NCBI GenBank assembly: GCA_963828215.1
Contig: CAWHFO010000047.1
Span: 1 to 64,000 of the forward strand
Source: CAVTJL01 sp963828215
GTDB taxonomy: Bacteria > Pseudomonadota > Alphaproteobacteria > Geminicoccales > Geminicoccaceae
DNA: 64,000 bases
Direction: 5' to 3'
The notes under the pieces are model-generated. The model saw only the letters and a list, made by a program, of their open reading frames with translations. It was not told where the DNA came from and ran no database searches. Positions 8,914-18,234 of the stretch are shown in pieces. A program made the position numbers and the translations under genes. Positions within the stretch are counted from its first letter, which is position 1. Every line of letters starts with the position of its first letter.

Positions 8914-8942
8914 TGACAGAAAAAGAAAAAATACCTATCACT
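8914..8942 (+). promoter_or_regulatory. Candidate sigma-70-like promoter
   Basis: TTGACA (8914-8919) is followed by an A-rich 17-nt spacer and TATCAC (8937-8942), nine bases before the ATG at 8951. It is one of the best -35 matches in the window. The downstream gene has no clear ribosome site, so the transcript leader would be very short. Confidence 0.45.
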
Positions 8943-8950
8943 CTCTTCCC

Positions 8951-9843
8951 ATGGACACATCCTCCCTCCGCCCCGAGCCCACGGCCCTGGAGTGGTGTCG
9001 GGCCGCCCGGCGGGTGGCGGCCGAGGTGCCGTTCTATGCGGTCGCGGCGGCGCTCGGGATCGAGCTGCGGGCGCTGCGGGAGAGGGTCGCCAACGACGAC
9101 GAGCTGGCCGGGCTGGTGCGGGTCTACGAGGCCGAGCGGGCGCGGCCGGCGGCCGAGCGGCTGGGCCGGGTCCACGGGTTTCTGCTCGACGAGCTGTCGC
9201 ATGCGCTGGAGACCGGCTCGGCCGAGAAGCTGGGCTGGATGATGCGCGAGGCCAGGCTCGGCCACAAGGTGACGGGCGGGGCCGGGGTCTCGACGGTGGT
9301 GGACCGGGTCGATCCGGGCGCCCCCGACCGCGAGGGCACCGCCAAGCTCCTGTTCCTGGCCGGGCTCTGCGACCTCGACTACGAGGCCTACTGCGCCTAT
9401 CCGGACAATCCCTACCCGCCGCGCCAGCCGCCGGTCGGCCCCGCCCGGGTGCGCTGGGAGCGGGCCCAGGCGGCGATGCGCGGCGAGGCCGTGCCGGCCG
9501 CCTCACCCGAGGAGCTTAGCGGCGAACCTCCTAACGAGGCGATAACGCTGCCGCCCGAGTTCCGCGCACCCCCGCCGGGGACGCGGCCCGGCGCCGGGAG
9601 GAGCGGCAGGCGGCGCTGGCGGCGCTCCGCGACCGCCTCCGGGACCTCGTCGCCGGCCCGACCCCCGCCACCCCCGAGGCGCAGGACCTCGCCGAGGCGG
9701 TCCTGGCGCTGCGCTGGCCGCACTGGCCCGCCTATCGGGGCGCCCTGGACCTGGACCTGCTCGACCAGGCCCTGGCCGCCCTGCCCCCCCTCGACACCGC
9801 CACCCTCCGCCGCCTCGGCGCCAGGCCCACCGTCACGCCCTGA
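8951..9843 (+). CDS. Hypothetical protein, third paralogue (frameshifted)
   Basis: The N terminus (CRAARRVAAEVPFYAVAAAL) and the middle (DDELAGLVRVYEAERARPAA, then LDELSHALETGSAEKLGW) align in pattern with the pair at 7791 and 12855: a CRxARRxAA helix, a LVxxYxAxR block and a DLxHxxxxG block. Near 9578 a missing G in a G-run shifts the frame; after it the sequence RQAALAALRDRLRDLVAGP continues to a stop at 9843, about 297 residues in all. The function is unknown. The long open frame that continues to 11173 is an artefact of high GC. Confidence 0.55.
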
Positions 9844-9931
9844 CGGGGGGGTGGGGGGGCTCCCTCGCGCAGCAGCCCGGCGAAGCCGGCCGCACGAGGC
9901 CGACGCCGGCACGGGCGCCGTGCAGGGCGGC

Positions 9932-10822
9932 TCAGAGCTCCGGGCTCCAGCTGTCGTCGGTGGCTCGCGTGCTGGCCGGGCGGCGCGGCTTCCAGACCGC
10001 GGCAAGGCTCTGCAGGCGGGCGATCTCGGCCGGCGCCAGGCCGGCGAGCAGGGCGTCCCGGGTCCGCGCCAGGGACCGGCGGTCGGGTCCGGGCGGGCTC
10101 AGGCGGAAGGCGATGGCGAGCCAGAGGGCCGCCTGGGTGCGATCGGCCGTGTCGCCCTCCGCGAGCAGCCTCGCCAGCGCCGCCTGGGCCGGCACATGGC
10201 CCTGGTCGGCGGCCCGGCCGAGGAGGCGCTCGGCCGCGACAGGGTCGGCGCCCGCCACCTCGCCGGTGCCCACGAGCAGGCCGGCCCGATACAGGGCCTC
10301 CGCATCGTCGGCGCGGGCGGCCGTCAGGAGCCAGCCCAGCGCCTGGGCGGGGTCGCGCGGGGCGCCCCGGCCCTCGAGATAGAGAAGGCCCAGCCGCCGC
10401 TGGGCGGGCGCGTAGCCTCGCGCCGCGACGTCCCGATAGGCGCGCAGCGCGCCCGACGGGTCGGCCGGCAGCCCCGGCCCCGACTCGAGCAGGGCGCCGA
10501 CCATGAAGCCGGCCTCGAGGTCGCCCTGGGCCGCCGCCCGCCGGAACCAGGCCAGGGCCAGGGCCGGATCGCCCGCGAGGCCGCCCAGGCCGGCGAGGCG
10601 GGCATAGCCGAGCTGGGTCTGGGCCGGCGCGTAGCCCTGCCCGGCCGCCGCCTCGAGCCAGCGCACCGCCAGCGCCCGGTCGGCCGGCACGCCCCGGCCC
10701 TGGGCATAGAGGCGGGCCAGCGCGAACTGGCTGGGCGCATGGCCCTGCGCCGCCGCCACCTGCAGGCGCCGGACCGCCGCCGCCACGTCCGCCTCGGGCA
10801 GGCCCGGGGTCAGCTCGCGCAT
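9932..10822 (-). CDS. Sel1-repeat (TPR-like) protein
   Basis: The protein is built of Sel1-like repeats of about 36 residues, for example SQFALARLYAQGRGVPADRA and RRLGLLYLEGRGAPRDPAQA, six to seven in number, so it is a helical solenoid for protein-protein contacts. The chosen start is MRELTPGLPEADV at 10822. The same frame is open further upstream through LACRWPSGLGACAADRS, which looks like a lipoprotein leader, but its start codon at about 10980 lies in a neighbouring frame, so an indel may hide the true signal peptide. Confidence 0.7.
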   Translation of the reverse strand: MRELTPGLPEADVAAAVRRLQVAAAQGHAPSQFALARLYAQGRGVPADRALAVRWLEAAAGQGYAPAQTQLGYARLAGLGGLAGDPALALAWFRRAAAQGDLEAGFMVGALLESGPGLPADPSGALRAYRDVAARGYAPAQRRLGLLYLEGRGAPRDPAQALGWLLTAARADDAEALYRAGLLVGTGEVAGADPVAAERLLGRAADQGHVPAQAALARLLAEGDTADRTQAALWLAIAFRLSPPGPDRRSLARTRDALLAGLAPAEIARLQSLAAVWKPRRPASTRATDDSWSPEL

Positions 10823-11072
10823 CGCCTCGGCATAGAGCCGGTCGAGGGCGGCGGCCTCGGGTGCCGGGCGCGGGGCGGCCGGCGCTGCGGACCGGTCGGC
10901 GGCGCAGGCGCCGAGGCCCGAGGGCCAGCGGCAGGCCAGCGCCCGGGCGACGGGGCGACGGGTCGCTCCTGCGGCGGCGGATCATCGGCGGCGCTCCTTC
11001 CCTCCTGGGCGGTCAGGATGCCCGAGAGGACGGCCCAGGATCAAGCGTCGGGCGCCGCGGCGGCGCCGGGGC

Positions 11073-12005
11073 TCAGGGCGGGGCCAGGGGGGCGAGGCCG
11101 GGGAGGCGATAGATCCGGACGGCGTTGTCGTGGAAGAGGCGGAGCCGGTCGTCCCGGGAGAGGCCGGCCGTGATCTCGAGGAAGCCCGACCAGATGGTGG
11201 GCAGGTCGGCGACCAGGCTGTCGACGGGGAAGTTCGAGGCCAGCATGCAGCGCCGCGTCCCGAAGATCTCGATCGCCTCCCTGACGATCGGCCCGTTGTC
11301 CGCCACGGTCCAGGGCCGCCCCGGCAGGCCCAGGCCCGAGATCTTCAGCGCGACGTGCGGCACCTCGGCGAGGCGGCGGAGCAGGGCCCGCCAGCCGGCC
11401 AGACCCTCCGGGCTGCGGTCGGCGGGAAGGCCCGTGTGGTTGAGGACGATCGGCACCTCCGGGACGGCCTCCGCCAGCTCGGCCGCCTCGCCCAGATGCC
11501 ACCAGGGGGTCTGGAGATCGAAACCGAAGCCGACCTCCGCGAGCTTCCTGAACCCCCGGCGCCAGGCGGGATCGCCCATCGAGCCCCTGGCCCCCCTCTC
11601 GACCCGGTCGGGCGAGGCCGCCGCCCGGGGCTTGTGGCGAACGCCCCGCACCAGCGGCAGCCGGGCATGGCCCTCCAGCACCGCCTCGACGTCGTCCCGG
11701 TCGAGCCAGGCCTGGGCCACGATCGCGCTGGGCAGCCCCTCACGGTCCGCCAGCGCCTGCGCCCAGCGGCTCTCGCCCAGGGGATCCAGGGGGTCCCACT
11801 CGGTCTCGACATAGACCGAGCCCACCACCCGGTGCGGCCCGCAGTCCCGCCGATAGTCCGCCGGCATGTAGCTCCGCCGGATCGCCCGATAGTCGCCATA
11901 GCGGAACGGGATCGGCGGCTCGTCCCGGAGCCAGGGATGCCGGCCGAGCCCCAGATCCCAGAAATGCTGATGCGCATCGACGATCGGCAACGCCGCGTCG
12001 CCCAT
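11073..12005 (-). CDS. Amidohydrolase 2 family (TIM-barrel) hydrolase
   Basis: The N-terminal metal motif HQHFWD in PIVDAHQHFWDLGLGRHPWL, the barrel strands with VRGVRHK and PIVLNHTGLP, and the C-terminal MLASNFPVD identify a lactonase or decarboxylase-like amidohydrolase of about 310 residues. Relatives hydrolyse lactones of sugars and aromatics; the substrate here is unknown. The start at 12005 (MGDAALPIVD) fits the family, although the GGAGG lies very close; 12047 is an upstream alternative. The gene is intact. Confidence 0.85.
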   Translation of the reverse strand: MGDAALPIVDAHQHFWDLGLGRHPWLRDEPPIPFRYGDYRAIRRSYMPADYRRDCGPHRVVGSVYVETEWDPLDPLGESRWAQALADREGLPSAIVAQAWLDRDDVEAVLEGHARLPLVRGVRHKPRAAASPDRVERGARGSMGDPAWRRGFRKLAEVGFGFDLQTPWWHLGEAAELAEAVPEVPIVLNHTGLPADRSPEGLAGWRALLRRLAEVPHVALKISGLGLPGRPWTVADNGPIVREAIEIFGTRRCMLASNFPVDSLVADLPTIWSGFLEITAGLSRDDRLRLFHDNAVRIYRLPGLAPLAPP

Positions 12006-12101
12006 CCTCCGGCCTCCGCCCCGCCCCGCCCCGAGGACAGGCGGCATAGCGCGGACGATCCCGACTGGGAAGGCCAGGCTCTTTTTTTCTTTTTTGGCTT
12101 T

Positions 12102-12855
12102 TCAGGGGCCGAGGGGATTGCGGCCGGCGGCTCTCCGGGGGCGCTCGGCCACGGGGAAAAGGCTCGCTCCGCCGAGGAGCCGTGCCCGGAGCCGGCCGGC
12201 GTCCGAGGGCGCCGACCGAGGCGGCACGACCGGACGAGCCGGAGCCTCGGCCGACGCGACGGAAGGCTCGCTCGGGGCGACGGGCGCCTCGGGCGAGGCC
12301 TCCGCCGCCTCGCGCGCGGCCTCGCGGAGCGCCGCCCGGCCGGCCTCGGCGCCGATGAAGTCGGCGAGGCGGGGGGCGGCGGCGTGGGCGGGGCCCAAGC
12401 GGATGCTGGCCGTAGCCCGCCATCGAGTCGCGATGCTGCTCGGGCGGCGCCGTCGACTCCGGGCGCACGGCCCTGGGCTCCGTCGCCTGCTCGAAGCTGC
12501 GCCGCACGAGCTGGACCAGCCGCTTGGCCGGGCTCCGGCCGCGATTGGCCTCGTAGACGATGAACATCAGGGCCCGCCTGTCGCCCATGTCGACCAGATG
12601 CTGGAGATCGGCCATCGCCGTCTCGATCAGCACCCGCTCCTGCTCGTCGAAGGGCAGCTCGCGGGCGGCCCGGTACTGGGCGACGAGACGAGAAAACTCG
12701 CGGTCGGCGACGAACGCCTCGATTTCCTCCTCCGTCGTCGCCTCGACCTCGGCGACCTCGGCCGGGGTGAGCCCGGCGGCGAGGCGCCGCGCCAGCCGGC
12801 AGCGACGGGCGCCGGGCAGCGAGACGGGCGAGCGGGAGGGGTAGGGAGCAGGCAT
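12102..12855 (-). CDS. Hypothetical helical DNA-binding-like protein, copy 2 (frameshifted)
   Basis: This is a close, inverted copy of the gene at 7791: same start (MPAPYPSRSPVSL), same ribosome site and nearly the same residues through EFSRLVAQYRAARELPFDEQ. Here the frame is intact through MAGYGQHPLG but an extra T near 12402 shifts it, and the C-terminal part (AHAAAPRLADFIGAEAGRAA) reads on in the other frame to 12102. The two copies thus carry different single-base breaks about 20 codons apart. An upstream in-frame GTG (VTKEKNHFPVDRR) is open here but blocked by a stop in copy 1. Confidence 0.55.
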
Positions 12856-12966
12856 TTCTCCTTGTACTAGGAGCAAAAACCTTCTGTCAACCGGAAAGTG
12901 ATTCTTTTCTTTTGTCACGCCGCCGTCGAGCCGGATCGCTGGGCCCTCGCCTCTTCGCCCGGCGGC

Positions 12967-13461
12967 CTACTTGGTGACCGTGAACTCGGTCCACATGCCG
13001 GCCTCGTAGTGGCCGGGGACGTTGCAGATGAGAAGATACTTCCCGGCGCCGAGGGGGACCGTCAGCGAGCCCGACTGGCCGGGGTCGAGCTCCGAGACCT
13101 CGCCCTTGTCGCCCGCCTTGTCCTCGTCGACCCGGCTCTCGCCCGCGATATAAGGCAAGGGCTTGGTCGGGTCCGCCAGATACATGACGATCATCTCGTG
13201 GATCTGGTCCTTCGAGGAATTCTCGACGTGGAACGTAACGGGGCCGGCAGGGGCGCTGTTGCGTGACAGCTTGATGCCCATCGTGGCCTTGGACATGTCG
13301 AGACCGGGCGTCGCGTAGCCGAGGCCGGTCGCCATAGGCGTGTCCGCACCCTTGTCCCAGAGGTCGACGTTCACCACCGTGGCGGCGGAAGCCACGCCCG
13401 CCCCGAAGGCGAGCACAACTCCGACGACGACAGGGAGAACATGCCGTTTCAGATATCGCAC
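12967..13461 (-). CDS. Periplasmic cupredoxin-like copper protein
   Basis: A signal peptide (MRYLKRHVLPVVVGVVLAFG, cleavage after GVASA) precedes a domain with a plastocyanin/azurin-type copper site: a first His in DQIHEMIVMY and the C-terminal CNVPGHYEAGM supplying Cys, His and Met ligands. It is about 164 residues long and likely a periplasmic electron carrier or copper-binding protein. The start is GTG 13461 with GGAGAGGA upstream. A decayed copy of its signal-peptide region lies just upstream. Confidence 0.8.
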   Translation of the reverse strand: MRYLKRHVLPVVVGVVLAFGAGVASAATVVNVDLWDKGADTPMATGLGYATPGLDMSKATMGIKLSRNSAPAGPVTFHVENSSKDQIHEMIVMYLADPTKPLPYIAGESRVDEDKAGDKGEVSELDPGQSGSLTVPLGAGKYLLICNVPGHYEAGMWTEFTVTK

Positions 13462-13599
13462 TGCTCTTTTCCTCTCCAAGGAGGGCCGCCATCGGGCTTG
13501 GCCCCAGACGAGGAAAAGAAAGACACCGGCGGGGGGCATGGCGCGTTGACGTGGGTCAAGAAGGATCCGAAAGGCGCGTCAAGGCGCCGACCTTCCGGC

Positions 13600-13720
13600 A
13601 CCCGTGGCGCCTCGAGCGCGTGGGAGCCTCCGTCCGCCCCGAATGCCAACACCGGCCCGGCGACGACGGGGAGAACGCGCCGTTTCAGCCCATTGAAGGC
13701 GACTCCTCCCCAAAATCTTT
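13600..13720 (-). pseudogene. Relic duplicate of the cupredoxin signal-peptide region
   Basis: On the minus strand the stretch GLKRRVLPVVAGPVLAFGAD matches the cupredoxin leader YLKRHVLPVVVGVVLAFGAG almost residue for residue. The reading frame has no matching start codon and the copper domain is missing. It is a partial tandem duplication remnant. Confidence 0.5.
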
Positions 13721-13766
13721 TCGTTCCGATTGGTTGGAAGCAGGTCGGCGCACGTGACCAGGGCGA

Positions 13767-16169
13767 TCAGTTGTCCAGCGGCTCTACCTGGCAAGCATAG
13801 GATCGCAAAGGGGCGGAACCGCTGATTGGATCGACGAATTTTTGGGAAATAAGTCGGTTGTAATTGGCTCCCTCGTCGGCAAAGGGATCATAGCCGCGTG
13901 CATGAAGCTGGACGCATTCCTGCCACCAGCCATGTTGTCCGCAAACAACGTCCGGATCGAGCAGCGCGTTGAACTTCGCCCGTGCCCTCGCCTTGCCATG
14001 CGGTGTTGCGATTTCAACCCAGGCGCCTTCGGCAATTCCGCGGGTTCCGGCGGTATCGGGATGCAATTCGACCTCGGGATCCATGGCGCGCCTGCGCAGG
14101 GACGGCAGCGCCCGATGCTGACTTTCGCAGAACAAGGTGCCTTTGGAACAGGTCAGAACCAGGGGGAAGCGGCTGCCGAGCCCGTCGGAGGACCGGGGAC
14201 TGACGAGGGGCTCGCGAAACTCCGGCAGCGGATCGTAGCCCGCGTTCAGAAGTGTCTCGGAATAGAGCTCGATTCTGCCGGATGGCGTGTTGAACCCGCG
14301 CGGCGCACCTTCCCGGTCATCGGCATATTTGCGGTGGCGCGTCTCGAGCGGAACGCGAATCCCTTCGGGCCGGCCCCTCAGCTTCTCGAGCGAGAGCCCG
14401 CTCGGCGCAAGCTGATGGCGGTAGGCGGCATCCGTGTCGCCATTCCAGAAGTGCTCGCCCAGACCCAAACGAACCGCCAGGTCGAAAATGATATCCCTGT
14501 CCGAACGGCTCTGCCCCTGCGGCTCGACGACCGGCTGGCGAAGCTGCACCAGGGACTGTGCGTCCTCGCTCACCTCAAAGCCGATCCGCAAGCCTTCCGT
14601 CTCGAACGCGCTCGCCACCGGCAGCACGATATCGGCCTGCTCGGCGGTCGGGTTCATGAACAAGTCGGCATGCACATGGAAATCGAGCACGCCAAGAGCG
14701 CTGCGTCCGCGATCGCTGTCCGCATTGGACATCAGCATGTTCGCGCCAAAGGCCACGAGGCCGCGCGCCCGGACAGGCTCGCCATCGAGAGCGGCCGTGT
14801 AGAACTCGCCGGCGGAGGTGTACCCGAACTGCGCAGGACCGAGCGGTCGCGCCTTTAGGCCGAGCGACTTCTTGCGCTGCCCTTCCAGGAGCAATTCGAC
14901 GCCCGACACGTCATTGGCCGGTACGGCGGGTAACAGCACATTGCCGCCGGGCCTGTCGAGATCGCCGGTAAGTGCGTAGAGAATTCCGATCGCGCGGATT
15001 GTCTGGGTCGTGTTGGTATGCTGCTCGATGCCGCTCCAGGAATAGTACGCCAACGGACGCGATTCCCAGATCAGGCGGGCGGTGCGTTCGACCTGCTCGA
15101 ATGGCACGTCGCAGAAATCACGGATCTCCGGCTTGGCATAGCGGGCACACAAACGTCGCGTCATCTCGAACGCGGTGACACAGGTGACCGGCCCTGATGC
15201 AGTCTCGACGGTGAACTCGCCAAATAGCGCCGGCGCGACATCACTGTCAGTAAATCGCCGGGTGCGCGGCTCGTAGTGGACGGGCTTCTGTACGGTCTCG
15301 TCCCAGCCGACATACGAGCCGCCATCATTCGACTGGTTCACGTCTTGAGCCGCCAAGAGCCGACCGTTGTCGCAGCGGACCAGCAACGGCCCATTGGTCC
15401 AGTCGCGAACGAATTCGCGGTCGTACCAGCCTCGCTCGATCATGACGCCGGCGATCGCAAGCGCCAACGCCCCGTCGGTTCCGGGTCGAACGCGTAGCCA
15501 TTCGTTCGCCTGGCGCGCGCCGCCGACATTGCGCGGATCGACAACCACCAGTTTTGCCCCGCGCGTCAGCGCCTCGGTCGTGGCCACGGCGTGCGCTATT
15601 CTGGCGACGGTCGGATTGTAGCCCCAGTAGAGCAGGCAGCCGGCGCGCGCCACGTCCGGCATGTAGGCGCCGGGAACACTGGCGCCGTAGGTGTAGAGGC
15701 TCGCCAGATACCGGCCCCAGCCGCAAAGCTCCATGGAAACCATGAAGTTCGGGCTGCCATAGGCCCGCTGCAGCCGTTGGATCCAGTGGATGACGTCCGA
15801 GGTCGCTGCCGTCGACGGGGACGCCGTCGCGAATACGACAAATTCCGGCCCGTGCTCGTTTGCGATCTGCCCCAGTCTCTCGGCAATGATGTCGAGTGCC
15901 TCGTCCCAGCTGATCTCCTGCCAGCCTGGATCGGCGGCCCCCTTCGATCGTGTCCGCTTCAAGGGATTGCGCAGGCGCTGTGGGCTATAGACAAGCTCCG
16001 GCGCAACTTTGCCTTTGATACAAAGCGCCTTCCCAGTCGGGTGGTCCGGATTGGCGGAAAGGCCGACAAAACGACCGTCCTCGACGGTCGCGATCGATCC
16101 ACAGCGCGAAACACAAAGCGGGCAGAACCCCGGAACATTGCGCGTTTTGCTCGAAAGGCGGGAAGCCAT
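13767..16169 (-). CDS. Molybdopterin oxidoreductase (DMSO reductase family)
   Basis: This intact protein of about 800 residues begins with a 4Fe-4S motif (CPLCVSRC, then CIKGK), has a candidate molybdenum-ligand Cys in SMELCGWGRYL, cofactor-binding segments (VVVDPRNVGGARQANEW, GTDGALALAI) and a C-terminal molydopterin dinucleotide domain (GLGSRFPLVLTCSKG to WWQECVQLHARG). The family includes thiosulfate/polysulfide reductases, acetylene hydratase and formate dehydrogenase-like enzymes. No Tat signal or partner subunit is seen, so it may be cytoplasmic and stand-alone. The start at 16169 (MASRLSSKTRN) is preferred over 16196. Confidence 0.85.
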   Translation of the reverse strand: MASRLSSKTRNVPGFCPLCVSRCGSIATVEDGRFVGLSANPDHPTGKALCIKGKVAPELVYSPQRLRNPLKRTRSKGAADPGWQEISWDEALDIIAERLGQIANEHGPEFVVFATASPSTAATSDVIHWIQRLQRAYGSPNFMVSMELCGWGRYLASLYTYGASVPGAYMPDVARAGCLLYWGYNPTVARIAHAVATTEALTRGAKLVVVDPRNVGGARQANEWLRVRPGTDGALALAIAGVMIERGWYDREFVRDWTNGPLLVRCDNGRLLAAQDVNQSNDGGSYVGWDETVQKPVHYEPRTRRFTDSDVAPALFGEFTVETASGPVTCVTAFEMTRRLCARYAKPEIRDFCDVPFEQVERTARLIWESRPLAYYSWSGIEQHTNTTQTIRAIGILYALTGDLDRPGGNVLLPAVPANDVSGVELLLEGQRKKSLGLKARPLGPAQFGYTSAGEFYTAALDGEPVRARGLVAFGANMLMSNADSDRGRSALGVLDFHVHADLFMNPTAEQADIVLPVASAFETEGLRIGFEVSEDAQSLVQLRQPVVEPQGQSRSDRDIIFDLAVRLGLGEHFWNGDTDAAYRHQLAPSGLSLEKLRGRPEGIRVPLETRHRKYADDREGAPRGFNTPSGRIELYSETLLNAGYDPLPEFREPLVSPRSSDGLGSRFPLVLTCSKGTLFCESQHRALPSLRRRAMDPEVELHPDTAGTRGIAEGAWVEIATPHGKARARAKFNALLDPDVVCGQHGWWQECVQLHARGYDPFADEGANYNRLISQKFVDPISGSAPLRSYACQVEPLDN

Positions 16170-16304
16170 CCTATGCTCCCTTTGGCCAGCATCCACCGGA
16201 TGAACGGATTGTTGGCGCTTATATTGCCGTCGTCGTCGGACAGCGGCAAGGGGGACGGTTATCGTGGGGACTTTGGGACACCGAGGCTGGTGGCGCCGGA
16301 GTCC

Positions 16305-16925
16305 TCAGCCTAAGAATGCAACCACTGTCATGGCAATCAGGCTCGCCGCCAGCGCGAGATTGACCACGCGCGAGCTGGTCGGGTCCTGGAGGATGCGGGA
16401 GAGGGAGGCGCCCGCCAGGAGCCAGCAGAGGTGGATGATCAGGATCATCAGGGTGAGCAGGGCTATCTTGGCCGCGGCGTCGAGGGTCTGGCTTTCGTCG
16501 ACGATGGTGGTTCCGGCGAAGACGGCGGCGATTGCCAGGTAGGCTTTGGGATTCGCGATGGCGAGCAAAAAGCCGCCGGCGAAGGCGGGGGCGGCGGCCT
16601 CGGGGCGCCGGCCCGCCAGGGGCGGGGCGGTCGCGATCTTGAAGGCAAGAAGAAAAATGTAGAGGGTGGCGATGGCGACGAGCACGGGGGCGGCGTGGGG
16701 GATCGACAGGAGAAGCGTCACGACGCCGGCGGCGACGGCGAGGAGCACGGCCGTGGTGCCGAGGACGAGGCCGGAGGCGTAGGCGAGCGAGCGGCGGAAT
16801 CCGTAGGCGGCGGCGACGGCGGTGGCGCTCAGGGTCGACGGGCCCGGGCTGCCCATGATGACGGCGGAGGCCAAGGTCAGCGTCAGGACGGGGCGCCAGG
16901 TCCCAGCGAAAAAGAGGCCGGTCAT
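16305..16925 (-). CDS. LysE/RhtB family exporter
   Basis: The 206-residue inner-membrane protein has the family start (LASAVIMGSPGPSTLSATAV, with the conserved PGP), the central NPKAYLAIAAVFAG segment and about six hydrophobic helices. Relatives export amino acids or homoserine lactone-like compounds. It is intact, unlike the LysE gene at 4390. It lies upstream of, and divergent from nothing but, a short GC-rich gap. Confidence 0.85.
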   Translation of the reverse strand: MTGLFFAGTWRPVLTLTLASAVIMGSPGPSTLSATAVAAAYGFRRSLAYASGLVLGTTAVLLAVAAGVVTLLLSIPHAAPVLVAIATLYIFLLAFKIATAPPLAGRRPEAAAPAFAGGFLLAIANPKAYLAIAAVFAGTTIVDESQTLDAAAKIALLTLMILIIHLCWLLAGASLSRILQDPTSSRVVNLALAASLIAMTVVAFLG

Positions 16926-17091
16926 GGGGATGCCTGCTCGGTGGCCGGGGGGACGGCGAGGCTATCACCGGGCGGCAGGCGCCGACAGGGGCGGGCCTGG
17001 GCACCGGGGTGGACGGGACAGCGGCGGCGAGGCGCCCCCTCGCGGAGGAGAGCGTCCCCGTGCCCGAGGCGGCGGGCGCGGACGGGGCGGT

Positions 17092-17730
17092 CTATCGGTA
17101 GAGGATCGGGCGGCAGCGGAGGCCGAGGGCGCTGATCGAGCGGTCGAGGCGGTGGATGACGAGGCCGGTCGCGGCCTGGTCGGCGGGGCAGAAGACGGCG
17201 GCGTTCCAGGTGTCGCAGTTCTTGTGGTCGTCCTGGATCGCGGTGGTCAGCTCCTCGACCTCGGGCTTGCCGAGCCAGACCTTGGCGGCGTAGACCTTTA
17301 TTCCCTTGATCCGCTGCTTGTTCTTGTCGACCTTGCTGGAGCAGGTCGCGATCCCGCGGATGAAGTAGCGGGGATTGTCGGAGAACTGGACCGCCTTGCG
17401 ATTGCCGGGGCTGCCGGCGCAGTGATCGAAGTCGCCGTTGGTGTAGACCTCGGTGCCCTGGGTGAGCGTGCGCCAGTAAGTGCCGAGATGGCAGGGCTGG
17501 TCGCCGTCCTCGTACCAGTCGATGCCGTAGAGGCCGCCCATGCCGCCCTCGGGCAGGACCGGCGCGTCGGCGTAGGAGACCGTGCCGGCCCAGCCCGAGT
17601 AGCCGGTGCTGGTGAGCTGGTCGCCGACGAAGAAGGGCTGCTCGTCGGCGGCCGCGGCGCCGCCAGGCGGAGCCCCGGCAAGGGCTGCGAGAGCCGCGAG
17701 CCCGGCGATCGCGTGGCGCATCCTGGACAT
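17092..17730 (-). CDS. Secreted hypothetical protein
   Basis: A signal peptide (MSRMRHAIAGLAALAALAG, cleavage near GGAAAADEQ) is followed by about 185 residues rich in aromatic residues and with paired cysteines (GDQPCHLGTYW, DHCAGSPGN, IATCSSKVD, HKNCDTWN, VFCPADQ), so it is probably a disulfide-bonded periplasmic or extracellular protein. No family is recognised. The start at 17730 is chosen because the signal peptide begins there; 17769 is possible. Confidence 0.65.
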   Translation of the reverse strand: MSRMRHAIAGLAALAALAGAPPGGAAAADEQPFFVGDQLTSTGYSGWAGTVSYADAPVLPEGGMGGLYGIDWYEDGDQPCHLGTYWRTLTQGTEVYTNGDFDHCAGSPGNRKAVQFSDNPRYFIRGIATCSSKVDKNKQRIKGIKVYAAKVWLGKPEVEELTTAIQDDHKNCDTWNAAVFCPADQAATGLVIHRLDRSISALGLRCRPILYR

Positions 17731-17959
17731 GAGCCCGGCTCCCATGAATCGGGTTGCTGATCTCCCCAACTGCCTTTTGTCCGAGCCTGGACAGTGCGCC
17801 TCCCGGGGCCGCCCGTCAACCGCAAGGCGTGCCGGGGCAGAGCGAGCGCGCCGGTCGCGGCCTCGGGGTCGTCGATGAACGGGCTGTAGCCGACGGGTCG
17901 CGCGATGCTCCCGGCCGGGCCCAGGCTCGGGAGGTTGACGCCCGAATGGTAAGTAGGTC

Positions 17960-17987
17960 GGAAGTAGGAAGTAGGAAGTAGGAAGTA
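17960..17987 (+). repeat. Heptanucleotide tandem repeat (GGAAGTA)x4
   Basis: Four perfect copies of GGAAGTA follow each other, preceded by degenerate copies (17948-17959). They end 22 bases before the antitoxin start codon. A related GGAAGTAGGAAG stretch occurs at about 35273-35285 inside the heme oxygenase pseudogene. Confidence 0.8.
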
Positions 17988-18009
17988 GGTCTCCTCTGGA
18001 GAGCCAGCC

Positions 18010-18234
18010 ATGACACGTGTCTCCGGCGCCCGTCTTTCCACCAAGGCGCAGCTCGTCATTCCGAAGAGGATTCGTGACCGGCTGGGGATCGGGCCGGGGG
18101 ATCGAGTGCTGTTCCTGGAACGAGACGGAGAGGTCGTCATTCGGCCGGCGCCGCGGGAGGGTGGCGAAGATCCGTTCGCGCTCTTCACCGAGTGGTCGGG
18201 CGAGGCCGACGAGCAGGCCTATGGCGATCTTTGA
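18010..18234 (+). CDS. AbrB/MazE-type antitoxin
   Basis: The 74-residue protein begins with a SpoVT/AbrB swapped-hairpin domain: RLSTKAQLVIPKRIRDRLGI followed by GPGDRVLFLERDGEVVIRP. Its acidic C-terminal tail (EWSGEADEQAYGDL) would bind the toxin. It overlaps the toxin gene by 14 bp, so the two are translationally coupled. By analogy with MazEF-type pairs, the antitoxin probably represses its own promoter. Confidence 0.85.
   Translation: MTRVSGARLSTKAQLVIPKRIRDRLGIGPGDRVLFLERDGEVVIRPAPREGGEDPFALFTEWSGEADEQAYGDL

Noticed and set aside
8951..11173. A 740-residue plus-strand ORF
   Set aside because: Only the first ~210 residues look like protein. After the frameshift near 9578 the frame is a GC-rich shadow running antisense to the Sel1 gene.
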